Assembly (NCBI GenBank): GCA_905221605.1
Contig: CAJNDS010001057.1
Coordinates: 495,528-559,527 of the forward strand
Direction: 5' to 3'
From: Symbiodinium natans
Lineage: Eukaryota > Sar > Dinophyceae > Suessiales > Symbiodiniaceae
DNA: 64,000 bases
Part shown: piece by piece, positions 11,471 through 20,939 of the stretch
How positions within the stretch are numbered: position 1 is the first letter of the stretch
Layout of the letters: the number at the start of each line of letters is the position of its first letter
Notes under the pieces: model-generated
Database searches by the model: none
Told to the model about the DNA's origin: nothing
Seen by the model: only the letters and a program-made list of their open reading frames with translations
Position numbers and translations under genes: made by a program

Positions 11471-11845
11471 CGAGACCGGAGGTTTTGGTTTACTTTGTTA
11501 TACTGCAGCCGAGACGTCGAGTTTCATGGATTTTGCAACTGATGGGTTCTGCAACTGTAAGGTCTCTGTTCTGCTTCTTGCGCAATTTTTTCTCGGAGGC
11601 TACAGATATAGCGGGAGAGTGCTTCGTGCCCCCATTTTGCCGTTAGGCAAAAATCCAAGTCGATTCCTAAGTGCTGGGGCCTGCTTCTCTGGTTCTACTT
11701 CTGTGATGGCGTAGCAATCATCTATCGCGTCCTCATAGGCGAACCAGCAGCTTCGACCATCACCGTACTTTACGTTCTCTATTTTAGTTTCGTGCAAATG
11801 CATTACTTTCCAAATTCTTGAAAATCAAGTGACAAGGCTTTAAAG

Positions 11846-11987
11846 GCACTGGGTTTTTGTTTCCCAGGTGTTTTGACACGCACGAATCATGACCACCCAT
11901 GTCTGCCCATGCCCAGCTGACTCCTGGCTCAGCTGGCCCTGACCTAACCCGAGTTGGGGCCGTGCATAGTGTGTGAGCATTTTTTCG
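11846..11987 (+). repeat. Split direct repeat A1 (left end)
   Basis: 142 bp starting GCACTGGGTTTTTG and ending GAGCATTTTTTCG. It is identical by eye to A2 at 20412-20553. The first base outside the element is G at 11845. Confidence 0.92.
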
Positions 11988-12056
11988 AGGCCGCTACGCC
12001 CTTAACTGCTTTCTAGAGGTTCCAGCCCCTGGTATGCCCGGTGTTTCCTCTCTGCC

Positions 12057-13313
12057 TTGCCCAGAGAGTCGCCCGCGCCATGGCCTCGAACAGTCCCATG
12101 CCTATATGGACAGCTCATGGTGCCTCAGGTGGCGCCTTCTGCCATAGCCGGCCCAATGACATCAAAGCGCATCGCCCTACGACGGCACTCCCTAGTTGCC
12201 GCAGGACACGTTTGCTTGCCCGCAGGCTGGCCCCAGTTTGCACTTCCACTGGAGGCCCGACTTCTTTGCAGCCGACATCTTCGCCGAACCTTGCAGCTAC
12301 ACAGGCAGCCTGCCTGCGTCTCAGAAGATGCCTTCGGAGTGACAGCCCTGCCCACGGCCCACGAGCCGTCTTCTTTGGACTGTCCCCACAGCACAGGGAC
12401 ACTTACTGAGCATGCTCCCACTGGATGCCCGACTTGCTCTACGCCCACACCTTCGCTTGACACAGCGGTCTCGGCGATAGCCCCTGCCAACGGCTTCGGA
12501 GCCACTTTCGAAGCCTGCTCTCCCGGAACACAACAACGGGACGCACATTGCCTGCACGACCTTTTGGCCCACCAGCTCAACCAGCTCTGTGCCCAGCCGT
12601 GCTCTGGCAGCCACGCCGAGCAACGCCCAGGTGGTTCCGGCAGCTCCTTTTGGCTCCAGATTCACTTCGGACCACGCGCTGCCTACTCGCCGATGGCAAG
12701 CCCAGAATACTCAGAGTGCCCATGGAACACGGATCCGTGGAGCTGCACGGAAGACAGCAGCGACACAGCCCCAGACCCGACAGCATCTTCCGCCCATGAC
12801 GAGTTCTTCCACAGCCATGCCCTCTCGCGGGTGAGCCTAGCGCCCGCCTCCATGCAGCCCACTTTGCCCATGCCTCAGCCTAAGGCCCCGCCGCCTCAGC
12901 ACCTGCTGAGCAATGCCGCCCGGATCCTGCCTCCCCTGCCTGCAGGGCCCCGCCATGGGGTCAACACGCCCTTCACGCCGCCCATGCGCACCTTTTGCGC
13001 CCGGTACCAAAACGCCCGATGTCGCAGACAATGCTCATTGCACATGACGCCTATGCAGCGCACACATGCCCATGTCTTCGCGCTGCACGGCCTGCCTGTC
13101 GCGGCCCTCCTTCCACCACTTGTGCGTTGGCGTTGCCTAGCCTCTCTCAGCCACATCCTCTCCAACATTTGGACCTGCCTTTTCCCTGCCTCACAGCACG
13201 CCTTGCAAGCCATCGACTGGTGGACTGCCTCGGACTGCAGGTGGTATCTTGCTCGGCTGCCCATCTCTTCAGAGCCCGAGATTGGCTCCAGCACATCCGC
13301 CTCGGATTGCTAG
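12057..13313 (+). CDS. Unidentified 5' ORF of the YR element, possible Gag
   Basis: An open frame of about 418 codons; the first codon shown is TTG, and the first ATG in frame is near 12117, so the start is uncertain. Pro/Ala/Ser/His-rich, with about 20 Cys scattered through it. Around 12985-13065 it reads TFCARYQNARCRRQCSLH, a Cys/His cluster resembling a degenerate CCCH finger and related in wording (CxRYQ) to the finger of the Gag-like ORF at 16164-16260. In VIPER-type elements the first ORF is Gag, so a Gag-like role is plausible, but I cannot demonstrate it. It may be a decayed duplicate of the second ORF. Confidence 0.4.
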   Translation: MPRESPAPWPRTVPCLYGQLMVPQVAPSAIAGPMTSKRIALRRHSLVAAGHVCLPAGWPQFALPLEARLLCSRHLRRTLQLHRQPACVSEDAFGVTALPTAHEPSSLDCPHSTGTLTEHAPTGCPTCSTPTPSLDTAVSAIAPANGFGATFEACSPGTQQRDAHCLHDLLAHQLNQLCAQPCSGSHAEQRPGGSGSSFWLQIHFGPRAAYSPMASPEYSECPWNTDPWSCTEDSSDTAPDPTASSAHDEFFHSHALSRVSLAPASMQPTLPMPQPKAPPPQHLLSNAARILPPLPAGPRHGVNTPFTPPMRTFCARYQNARCRRQCSLHMTPMQRTHAHVFALHGLPVAALLPPLVRWRCLASLSHILSNIWTCLFPASQHALQAIDWWTASDCRWYLARLPISSEPEIGSSTSASDC

Positions 13314-13699
13314 CCCAGCCCGCAGCCACCACCGGACTGCACAGGCCGCCTCAGACAGATTGGTGCCCCAACCCTCATTGTTGCTCTCCTGGTTGAACCC
13401 TTAGACCTGCCCGAACCCCTCTCCGCCAGGTACTTGGTCTACTTCGCCTACCAGGACGTGGTCTCCTTGGCCCGGAGCTTATAGTCTGCAGCTAGATCAG
13501 TTTGCACTCACGACTAGTTTGCCCCAAGGATTTTTTGGATAGGCTGCCTTCAAGCCTACACACCCACGTGCCCGCCAATGTGAGCGAGTGTGCGTCATGC
13601 CCCGTGTCCCTGCGTAGTCCAGGTACATGACCGCCGACCTAGCCCGAAAACCTTCCGAGGCCCGCCTCCTGTCTGAGTGCTGCACAAGTTAGTTCGCTG

Positions 13700-14803
13700 C
13701 CTTTGCATGCCGCGTGCCATTGGGAGACTCTTCCTTTTTTGCCTTTGTCAGCGATCCCCTCAAGCCTTCAGCCTTTCAGTCGTGCCCCTCCTTGCGTCCC
13801 AGCCGCCATGGCCAACGCACCGGACTCCGCCCTAGCCCAGTTTGCCGCACTCTGGGCACAGCTGGACGAGAGGGCCAAGCAAAACCTTGGGTGGGCTGGC
13901 CGCCTTCCTCCTGGCCTATCACGCCTGTTTTGGGGACCTGCAAAGGATCCGCCTATCCAGCCTTAGCCTTACCGCCCAATCCCTCCGAGGATATGCTGGT
14001 CCACCAAAACTTCCCGCACAGGTCAACCTTTTGCCGTGACCCTGACAGGCCTGTCAGGCCGCTGCGTCGCCCGCTCTTGGTGCCTGAATTTCCTCCTGTG
14101 CCTGCTCAGATGCTGGCTCGCAACAGAGGCTTTCTGGCGATCAGAGGTCGAGCCGGACTTTCTACTGCCCATCCTGCCTGACTGGGCCTCCAAGACAACA
14201 ACGGACTTCGCCTTCAAGTCGCCCATGTCTTATTCTCAGGCCCTGCCCGCCTTACGGGCCTGCATGCAACTTAGCAGCCCTAAAGCCCCAAACACCGCCT
14301 GCCAGGAAGAAGCCCAGGCCTTCACAATCCATAGCCTCAAAGTTGGCCTATTGAGCGCGGCCAAACAACAGCGCCTGCCTGAAGACGCCCGCCGCACCAC
14401 CGGCCACCACAAAAGTAGCGCCGAACTATACGGCAGGGACGACACAATTGACAGCCTGTGGGTACAGGCCACCGTGGCTCAAAAGGTAGCGGAAGGCTGG
14501 CGCCCCTCTCGCCCAATCGCTCGCGGCGGGCAAGCGCCTACCACCGAGCCGCCTTTCTGGGTGCCCCGTGAAGCCGCCCCGAGCAGCCTGGCATTCACCC
14601 ACTTATGCCTCGCCTCCGCCGCTTCCTCTACCGCAGAGACGTTCTCTTCATGCAAGCCCGACTCCTCGGGAGAGGAAGTGAGCCCTACTGAAGCCCCTCC
14701 CGCACACAGGCCTGGAGCCGCCTCGGACATCAACCGTGGGGGGCCGTCCACATGGCCCACACTGTCTCCGAAACCCAATGGCGCACAGCCTGCGGGATCT
14801 TGA
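13700..14803 (+). pseudogene. Tyrosine recombinase, frameshifted
   Basis: Integrase of the element, which recombines the circular DNA intermediate into the genome. The C-terminal catalytic region is open from 14036 to 14803. It carries TIHSLK (His-x-x-Lys/Arg box), TGHHKSSAELYGRDD (the GH motif and the presumed nucleophile Tyr) and a Trp-rich tail ending QAPTTEPPF. The upstream part lies in another frame (from about 13842: FGDLQRIRLSSL... SLRG). The two join at a single apparent frameshift near 13990, after which STKTSRTGQPFAV continues. The arginine expected just before GDLQ in box I is not visible (CFGDLQ), so this copy may be catalytically dead as well as frameshifted. Further upstream the frame is unclear. 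Confidence 0.75.
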
Positions 14804-15070
14804 TCGTTCAGCTGAGCACGCTCCGAGCCGCATGTGCCGCCACAAAGCCTGCCGCCTTGCATGGGAATGCCTTCAGACCCCGCCCAGTTGAACTTCGCCT
14901 CGCCTGAAAATAAGCTAGACCGCTATCGCTGTCGGTTGTGTTTGCATGCAGGTTGACCCCCCCCTCCCGACCCCGCCTGACCTGCACTCCCCCTGCCTGC
15001 CAGGTGCCCGCCGCAGCCATCTCCATCCTGGACGTGATCTCGCTCCCCTCCTCACTCCTCCCGCCGAGCC

Positions 15071-16281
15071 ATGGATTGCCCAACGGCCTTTCACGAACTC
15101 CTTAAGGAGTGCCGTGTACACGACCTTCTGTGCACAGCCCTGTCAGATCAGGGATACCAAAGCATCTCCGATTTTGCCTGGGCCTTCCCTAGTGTCGACC
15201 GCCTTTCAGCCTTCATAAACTCGCTGCCCGAAGCCACTGCCCAGAGCCTCACGATGGGGGACCTTGAATCGTCCGTCGAGATAGCTCGCCTACGCAAAGC
15301 ATTGGACCAATGCCACAAGAAGACCCAGACGCCTGAAGCCGCCTCAGCCCTGCCCACTGGAGCACAAGCCCCAGCCTCCACCCTGCCCTCCCAGCCTTCG
15401 CAATGGATGGAGCACCTGCCCCCACGCCTCACACGAGAAGCGGTGCAAGATATGATAGACAAGTTCAAGGCCAATTACCCTGGGGAACTCCTCGACCAGG
15501 ACTCCGCTGGATCCCCTGGCAGTTTCGCCTCTCTGCGAAACAATACCAAGAGCACATGGAGGCTAAAACTGCCAAGCCCATTCGCACAGAAGCCCAGATC
15601 ATCGCCTCCGCCTTCTTCGACGAGACGCCCGAGGTGCCCGTGGAGCTCATGCGCCTCGCAGCCGCCTGGTTGGAGCGCATCCAGACCGTCTTTCGCAACG
15701 CCTGGGCCCTCTGCGGGGCGGCACACCTTCAGAATCTCAAGGCCCTAGACAAGAAAGTCCGAGAACTGTGCCTACAACAGCCTGACGCCCAGCTCGGCCT
15801 ACGCACGCCCACCACTGGCGAACTTATCGCCGCTGATCGCAAAATCTGGGCAGCCATCTCTGACCTAGTGGCCCAGTCTTGGTCTCTGGACGACGCCCTG
15901 CACGAGCTCACGGCCATCCGCAACGACGTTTCCAGCCTACTCCAGCTTCGGCCCAAGGCCGTCGCGGACAAAGGCTCGCCCAAAGGCCTGGGCCGCAGCG
16001 ACAACAGCCCCACCAAGCGCAAGGCCCCTCAAGTCCCGCCCCCCCCGCCCAGGCCTGACCGCTCCGCCGAGCGCCCGCCAAAGAAAGGCCGCGGCAAAGG
16101 CCAAGGTAAGATCACGAATCTTCCGGCCAACTGGGTCGGCGTGCACAAAGGTCAGCCCATTTGTCGCCGCTACCAAACCGGCCAGTGCAAGCTGCCGGAA
16201 TGCAAGTTCGCCCACATCTGTGCAGTGCGCGGATGCGCCCAAAAACACCCGGCCGCCGAACACGGCAAAGCCCGCACCTGA
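15071..16281 (+). pseudogene. Gag-like protein with C-terminal CCCH zinc finger
   Basis: It begins at an ATG at 15071 with FHELLKECRVHDLLCTAL and a helical region. It shifts frame near 15520 and continues in the frame ending at 16281. The second part is helical (QYQEHMEAK... AAWLERIQTVFRNAWALC... LDDALHELTAIRNDV), then Lys/Pro-rich, and ends with CRRYQTGQCKLPECKFAH, a C-X7-C-X5-C-X3-H zinc finger followed by CAVRGCAQKHPAAEH. The layout of helical core, basic linker and zinc knuckle is that of retroelement Gag proteins, which package element RNA. One indel breaks the frame. Confidence 0.65.
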
Positions 16282-16639
16282 AACAGTCCGCCCAGGGACA
16301 GTTCCGGACGAGCGTGCCTGCCTGGGCAATGACCGCCGCGACGGCCCTCTGCACCTGGCACCCCGCCACAGGCATGCCAGCAAAAGCCCCTCACGGCCTT
16401 CTCTTGCGGCCCAGGCCCAGACAGAGGCACAGGCTCCCAGCCAAATCCTGGCCCCTGTCAGCCGCAGCCTAGCCTAGCCTCCCAGAGGCCTCTCACGGTT
16501 TTCGGAACCGACCGGCCGAGCCCGCAGATATCTACAAGGCCCCTGACGGCCTTCTCCTCAGCCAGCGCTCTCGACCACGCACTGCCTCCGGGAGCAGCCT
16601 CCAAGGCTGCACTGCGAGACAACCCGCCTCTCCGCAACC

Positions 16640-17400
16640 TTGTCTGGAGACGGAGAGGAAGCCTCACCGGCCCCCGAGCCGGGCCCCGCAGAGCACGCAG
16701 AGCCACCTACTCCAGAAGCCCCTGCACGCGTGCTCCTGGACCTTTTCGCAGCCAGGCACTCTCCGGTCGCCGTTGCAGCCTCAAAACAGGGCAGCCCACA
16801 CTGGGAGCCCATAGACGTTGCCATCAACGAGGCCCACGACATACTCTCGGACTCTTTCTTCACACGCCTACTTCGCCTAGCCTGGTCTGGGCGCATAGCC
16901 CTCCTAGTTGCGGCCCCGCCTTGCCGCGATGACTCCATTCTCAAACTTGCACCTGGAGGGCCTCCTCCATGCCGCACGCCTGAACACATCAACGGTCTGC
17001 CTTCTGACAGCCCCACGCTCGCCCGCCGCGCCGCGGAGAGCCGCCGTATCCACGAAAGATGCCACCAGCTCTGCCGAGCAGTGGCAGAGTCGGGGGGCAC
17101 TTGGGTCCTGGAAAACCCCCCTCAAGCATGGCCTGGATGGAGCCCTCATGCCAACAGCTGCTGCGTGCCTCGGCGGCCCACGTCGCCTCCTGCGCTTATG
17201 GAGTGACTTGGTCCAAATCCTGGGCCTTCGCGTCCAACAGCCCCCACATCAGAGGGGTGCAGCAAAACTGCGCCCATGCCTTCAAGCACCCCTCTCTGCG
17301 CAACAAGCGGGACAAATGGGGCAGATACATCAGCTCCAGCACCGCCGAATACCCGGCCGGGCTAGCCTGCAGCATTCTTACAGTCTTCCGACATCTTTGG
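16640..17400 (+). pseudogene. Cytosine-methyltransferase-like domain
   Basis: The frame from 16640 reads VLLDLFAARHSPVAVAA (S-adenosylmethionine-binding region, motif I-like), LLVAAPPCRDDS (motif IV-like Pro-Cys, the catalytic cysteine of C5 cytosine methyltransferases) and GGTWVLENPPQAWPG (motif VI-like Glu-Asn-Pro). After an apparent frameshift near 17130 the next frame continues with HPSLRNKRDKWGRYISSSTAEYPAGL, resembling the C-terminal end of the same domain and leading into the RT frame. Cytosine methyltransferases have been reported in dinoflagellate retrotransposons and methyltransferase domains are known in DIRS elements, so the context fits. Activity is doubtful because of the frameshift. 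Confidence 0.6.
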
Positions 17401-18900
17401 CCGAGTTCGGCCCCCTTGCCCGCGATCCCCTTGCCCATGGAGCCGACGACGCCCGAACACATGGCTGGCCCTGGACCGCGTGCTCCTGCATGCGACGGCG
17501 CCGGTCTCCAAAGCACAGCCGACTGCTCAAAGCCTGCCCAGCCTCATGCCAGCCTTTCATCACTCATCGACCAAATGCAAACTTGGTGCCTGCAGGCCGA
17601 CCGCTACAAGCGCATAGCTGCACACATTGCCCAAAGCAAGCCGGAACACCCCCTGTCGGAAGAAGAGCAACAGTCGCTGCTGGAAATGGCAGCGGCCAGC
17701 CTAAATCTTCCACAACAATCTGCCGCCACGGTGGAAGACGGCCAGCCTTTCCGCCTTGGGCTCCTCTCGCGCCTAGCCTGCCTCACGCAAGATATAGACA
17801 AGGGCTTGCCAGACATCCTGGCCCAAGGGGTGCCCGCTGGCGTCTTCGACCCCATTGCCAGCAGCCACCAGTGGCCCGCGGTCGCAGCCCAGCACGCCCA
17901 GCACCCACTGGACACCTGCCTCAAGGAGTTCGACAGCAATTGGAAGAACGCCGAGGCCCAGCCCGAACTCCTGCAACGCCTCATCGAGGAAGAAATGGCC
18001 CAGGGTTGGGTCATCGAAATCCCCGGGGGCGAACAAGAAGCCCGCGCCCAGTGGCCCAAAGGCATAGCCATAGGCAAGGCCGAAGGCAAAGATCCACGGA
18101 TGGTCCTTGATAGTTCAGTGTGCAATGTGAACCCACGCTGCACCTTGCCCGAACGGGTTTGCCTGCCTACATCCGCCGATGTTCGCACCACCTTCAAGCC
18201 TCAGGACCCCCCAAACGCCTCGCAGGGCGCCGCGCTCGATTTCAAGGCCGCCCATAAGCGCGTCAAGGTCCGCCAATCGGACCAAGGCCTCCTGCTTTTC
18301 AGAAACTCAGGCCGCCTATACGCCTACGTGGTTTGCCATTTCGGAGCACGCTTTTCAGCCTACTGGTGGCAGCGCGTAGGAGCGTTGCTCCTCCGCCTCA
18401 TGGCCTCCGAGCCGCACAAGGCGTGGCTCTACGTGGACGACCTCCTGCTCTCGCTGCTGCGCAGCCGCGCCCCCCAGCAACTGGCCTTCGTCGTGGCCTA
18501 CCTTTCGCTTGTAGGAGCGCCCATCAGCTGGAAGAAGGCCGCCTTTGGGCCCAGCATCACTTGGTGCGGTTGGCAGTTCTGCTTCCGAACCGAAACCGTC
18601 TGCCTCGCCCAGCCCAAGTTGGACAAACTCCGCGCACAGCTGTTGCAGCTGCTGCAACACAAACAAGTCCCCCGCAAGGAGCTCGAGGCTTGCCTAGGCC
18701 TACTGATGTGGGCAACGAGCATCAGCTCGCACCTCCGCTGCTTCACAGCCCCGATATACTCAGACCTTCACAGCCCGCCTGGCACATGCTATCCTGTGCC
18801 CCCCAGAAGCTGGTCACAGTTCCTTTGGTGCCTCGACGCCTCCTGCAAGATCGTCAGGGATGCCTCATACCTCCAACGCCCGCTGCAAGCCCGTCCGTGC
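17400..18900 (+). CDS. Reverse transcriptase of the YR element
   Basis: Open frame 17059-18993. RT begins after a linker containing LSSLIDQMQTWCLQADRYKRI. Recognisable parts are WVIEIPGG and WPKGIAIGKAEGKDPRMVLD (fingers), ALDFKAAHKRVKV (first catalytic Asp, residue 394 of the frame), HFGARFSAYWWQRVGALLLR and WLYVDDLL (YVDD at residues 458-461, 18430-18441). Then come PISWKKAAFG (primer-grip side) and CGWQF. LEACLGLLMWAT marks the connection to RNase H. Motifs A and C are intact. The LDFKAAHKRVKV wording is DIRS/YR-type rather than Ty3-type. Near 18900 the coding frame shifts into the next ORF. Confidence 0.85.
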
Positions 18901-20122
18901 CAAAACGGACATATGGCCTATACCAGCCGCCGACAAGACGATCTGGGTCCGCGTCGCAGACCCCTCAGCCTCGGAAATTACACTGCGCAATGAAAGCAAA
19001 GCCGCCATACATTGGCTTGCCCAATGCTTCGCCTACGAATTCACTTGCCTATCCGCCGCAGACGCCATGGCAGATGGAACCACTGTCGGAATCGGTGGCT
19101 GGCTCGCCACGTCCTCCACCACCTGGTGGTTTGCCCAGCAATGGGACATCCAAGAGCTTCGCACTGCATGGCCATTCCTCACTAAAGATGCCCAAAAGTA
19201 CATCGCCTGCTTTGAAACTGTAGCACAGTGGGTTCTGCTACAAATGGCCTACGAAGCCACAGGATGCTCCAGCCTGAGGTTCGTCTGCACCTCCAAGGGC
19301 CTCAACGTCACGGAGAACTTCCCGCTCTCCGCCAACCCGACGGACGGCAACGTGGCCGTGCGCGTGGAGAACACGGCCCCCACGGGCTTCGCGATGCTGG
19401 AGATGAGCGCCAACGGGGGCGCGGGCTTCGTGCGGCTGGAGACGCCGTCGGCGGGCGGCTGCACGCTCTACGCGCCCAACCAGGAGATCTGGCTGCAGAA
19501 CCGCACGAGCGGCTCCGCGCCCCTGGTGGTGGAGACGGACTCGGACGTCACGGTCAACTACGGCTTCAACAACCTCAGCGACGAGAGGGTGAAGACGAAC
19601 ATCGCGGACGCGGACCTGGAGGCGCTGCAGGCCATCTTCGACGGCGCCCACCCGAAGACCTACGACCGCACCGACATCGAGCACTACAACCGCCTGGGCT
19701 TCCTGGCCCAGGACTTCCTCGGGGCGGGGGTGACGGGGAAGACGTACAGGGACGGAGAGGAGCTGCTGACGCTCGACTACAGCAGTGTCGCCTCACGCAG
19801 CGACAACAGCCCTACTCAAGCCTCCATCAACAAACTGTTCACAACGGCCTTCCCGCTTAGCTTCTTTCTGGAGAAAGTGGCCTCCTGGGCCCACGCATGC
19901 GGCCTAGAATTGGAAATCGGCCATATTCCCGGAGGCAAGAACACCGATGCGGATGATCTTAGCCGCAACCGCCTAGAGAAGTTCTCCCGCTCTGGCCACG
20001 CTCGGAGATTTGAAGTGCACCTTTCGCACCTGCACAAATCGACCCACGAGGTCACCCTAGCCTCTGCCGAAGTGCCCTGGAGCCAAGGCCTCCTGGACAT
20101 AGCGTCCCCTGCGCAAGCCTAG
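18860..20122 (+). CDS. RNase H of the YR element, interrupted by an in-frame S74 domain
   Basis: Open frame from an ATG at 18860; the coding match to RT/RNase H begins near 18905. RNase H removes the RNA strand of the RNA/DNA hybrid. SAADAMADG...GIGGW holds the first Asp, IACFETVAQW the Glu, SRSDNSPTQAS (from 19793) the next Asp, and IPGGKNTDADDLSRNRL the last motif. Between VCT (residue 144) and SRSDN (residue 312), 167 codons of unrelated protein are inserted without breaking the frame. The flanks carry the 4-bp repeat CCTC (19290-19293 and 19791-19794). Without the insert and one CCTC copy, the RNase H motif would read continuously. The insertion separates catalytic residues, so RNase H activity is doubtful. 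Confidence 0.8.
   Translation: MPHTSNARCKPVRAKTDIWPIPAADKTIWVRVADPSASEITLRNESKAAIHWLAQCFAYEFTCLSAADAMADGTTVGIGGWLATSSTTWWFAQQWDIQELRTAWPFLTKDAQKYIACFETVAQWVLLQMAYEATGCSSLRFVCTSKGLNVTENFPLSANPTDGNVAVRVENTAPTGFAMLEMSANGGAGFVRLETPSAGGCTLYAPNQEIWLQNRTSGSAPLVVETDSDVTVNYGFNNLSDERVKTNIADADLEALQAIFDGAHPKTYDRTDIEHYNRLGFLAQDFLGAGVTGKTYRDGEELLTLDYSSVASRSDNSPTQASINKLFTTAFPLSFFLEKVASWAHACGLELEIGHIPGGKNTDADDLSRNRLEKFSRSGHARRFEVHLSHLHKSTHEVTLASAEVPWSQGLLDIASPAQA
19294..19790 (+). other. Inserted peptidase S74 (intramolecular chaperone) domain
   Basis: The insert begins GLNVTENFPLSANP and carries β-rich sequence (ALEMSANGG-like repeats, TLYAPNQEIWLQN) typical of tail-fibre stalks. It continues with NLSDERVKTNI, the S-D-x-R-x-K signature at the autocleavage site of S74 domains, then KTYDR and RLGFLAQDF, and stops at LTLDYS. 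That is where family members usually continue into a C-terminal helix, absent here. S74 domains trimerise phage tail spikes and endosialidases and then cleave themselves off. GC at third positions (GCC, CTC, ACG, GGC nearly throughout) is much higher than in the surrounding retroelement, suggesting a different origin, viral or host. Confidence 0.8.
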
Positions 20123-20191
20123 ACAGACCACACGCGGTGGGGGTTGCCTGGCCTCAATTTCACTGGTCTGCCCCGGGCCGCTGAAGTGGGG

Positions 20192-20411
20192 GTATGCCGC
20201 ATATCAGGACCGGTGCCTCTCGCCTGAGGGGCCCCCCGGCCTGATTGCCAAACTCGCCCAGAGCAGCACCCGTGAAAAAGGCCGGCGCGTGCAGGGTAGG
20301 ACGTTGTTGCCCCTAGTCCCCCTCCCGTAGGGTCTTTGGGATCTAGAGGGCTCGCACTACCCGCTCTTCCCCCCAACTAGGGTTAGGTCTTGCAGTGGGC
20401 GTTGTCTGAAC
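20192..20411 (+). repeat. Split direct repeat B1
   Basis: 220 bp from GTATGCCGCATATCAGG to GGCGTTGTCTGAAC, directly abutting A2. It is identical by eye to B2 at 20720-20939. Confidence 0.92.
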
Positions 20412-20553
20412 GCACTGGGTTTTTGTTTCCCAGGTGTTTTGACACGCACGAATCATGACCACCCATGTCTGCCCATGCCCAGCTGACTCCTGGCTCAGCT
20501 GGCCCTGACCTAACCCGAGTTGGGGCCGTGCATAGTGTGTGAGCATTTTTTCG
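20412..20553 (+). repeat. Split direct repeat A2
   Basis: 142 bp, identical by eye to A1 at 11846-11987. It starts at the base after B1, as expected for a copy of the circle junction. Confidence 0.92.
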
Positions 20554-20719
20554 CCCGCCCGCCCTTGCCCTGCTCACTCAACGCCAAACTCTATGCACTC
20601 TCCACAATAGCCAACAGCTTTCTGCCTCCCAAAGTGGAGTAGCCCCACACACAGCCGCACTACTGCCTCCCAAAGAGGAGTCGCCCGCGCCTAGCCGCCA
20701 TAAACCCTCCAAAGGGGGC

Positions 20720-20939
20720 GTATGCCGCATATCAGGACCGGTGCCTCTCGCCTGAGGGGCCCCCCGGCCTGATTGCCAAACTCGCCCAGAGCAGCACCCG
20801 TGAAAAAGGCCGGCGCGTGCAGGGTAGGACGTTGTTGCCCCTAGTCCCCCTCCCGTAGGGTCTTTGGGATCTAGAGGGCTCGCACTACCCGCTCTTCCCC
20901 CCAACTAGGGTTAGGTCTTGCAGTGGGCGTTGTCTGAAC
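20720..20939 (+). repeat. Split direct repeat B2 (right end)
   Basis: 220 bp, identical by eye to B1. A 166-bp unique stretch (20554-20719) separates it from A2. The right flank begins AAACAACAATATT. Confidence 0.92.

Larger units (their letters stand above)
11846..20939 (+). mobile_element. Tyrosine-recombinase retrotransposon with split direct repeats (Ngaro/VIPER-like)
   Basis: The 9,094-bp element is bounded by A1 (11846-11987) and B2 (20720-20939), with B1 (20192-20411) and A2 (20412-20553) fused internally. Both A copies (142 bp) and both B copies (220 bp) appear identical by eye. A1-ORFs-B1-A2-B2 is the diagnostic layout of Ngaro/PAT-class elements, where the B1-A2 junction mirrors the junction of the circular DNA intermediate; here B2 end plus A1 start gives exactly the B1-A2 junction. 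The internal order is an unknown ORF, tyrosine recombinase, Gag/CCCH, methyltransferase-like, RT, RNase H. Recombinase before RT is the order described for VIPER in trypanosomatids. Repeat identity implies recent insertion, yet several ORFs carry frameshifts. Confidence 0.88.
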
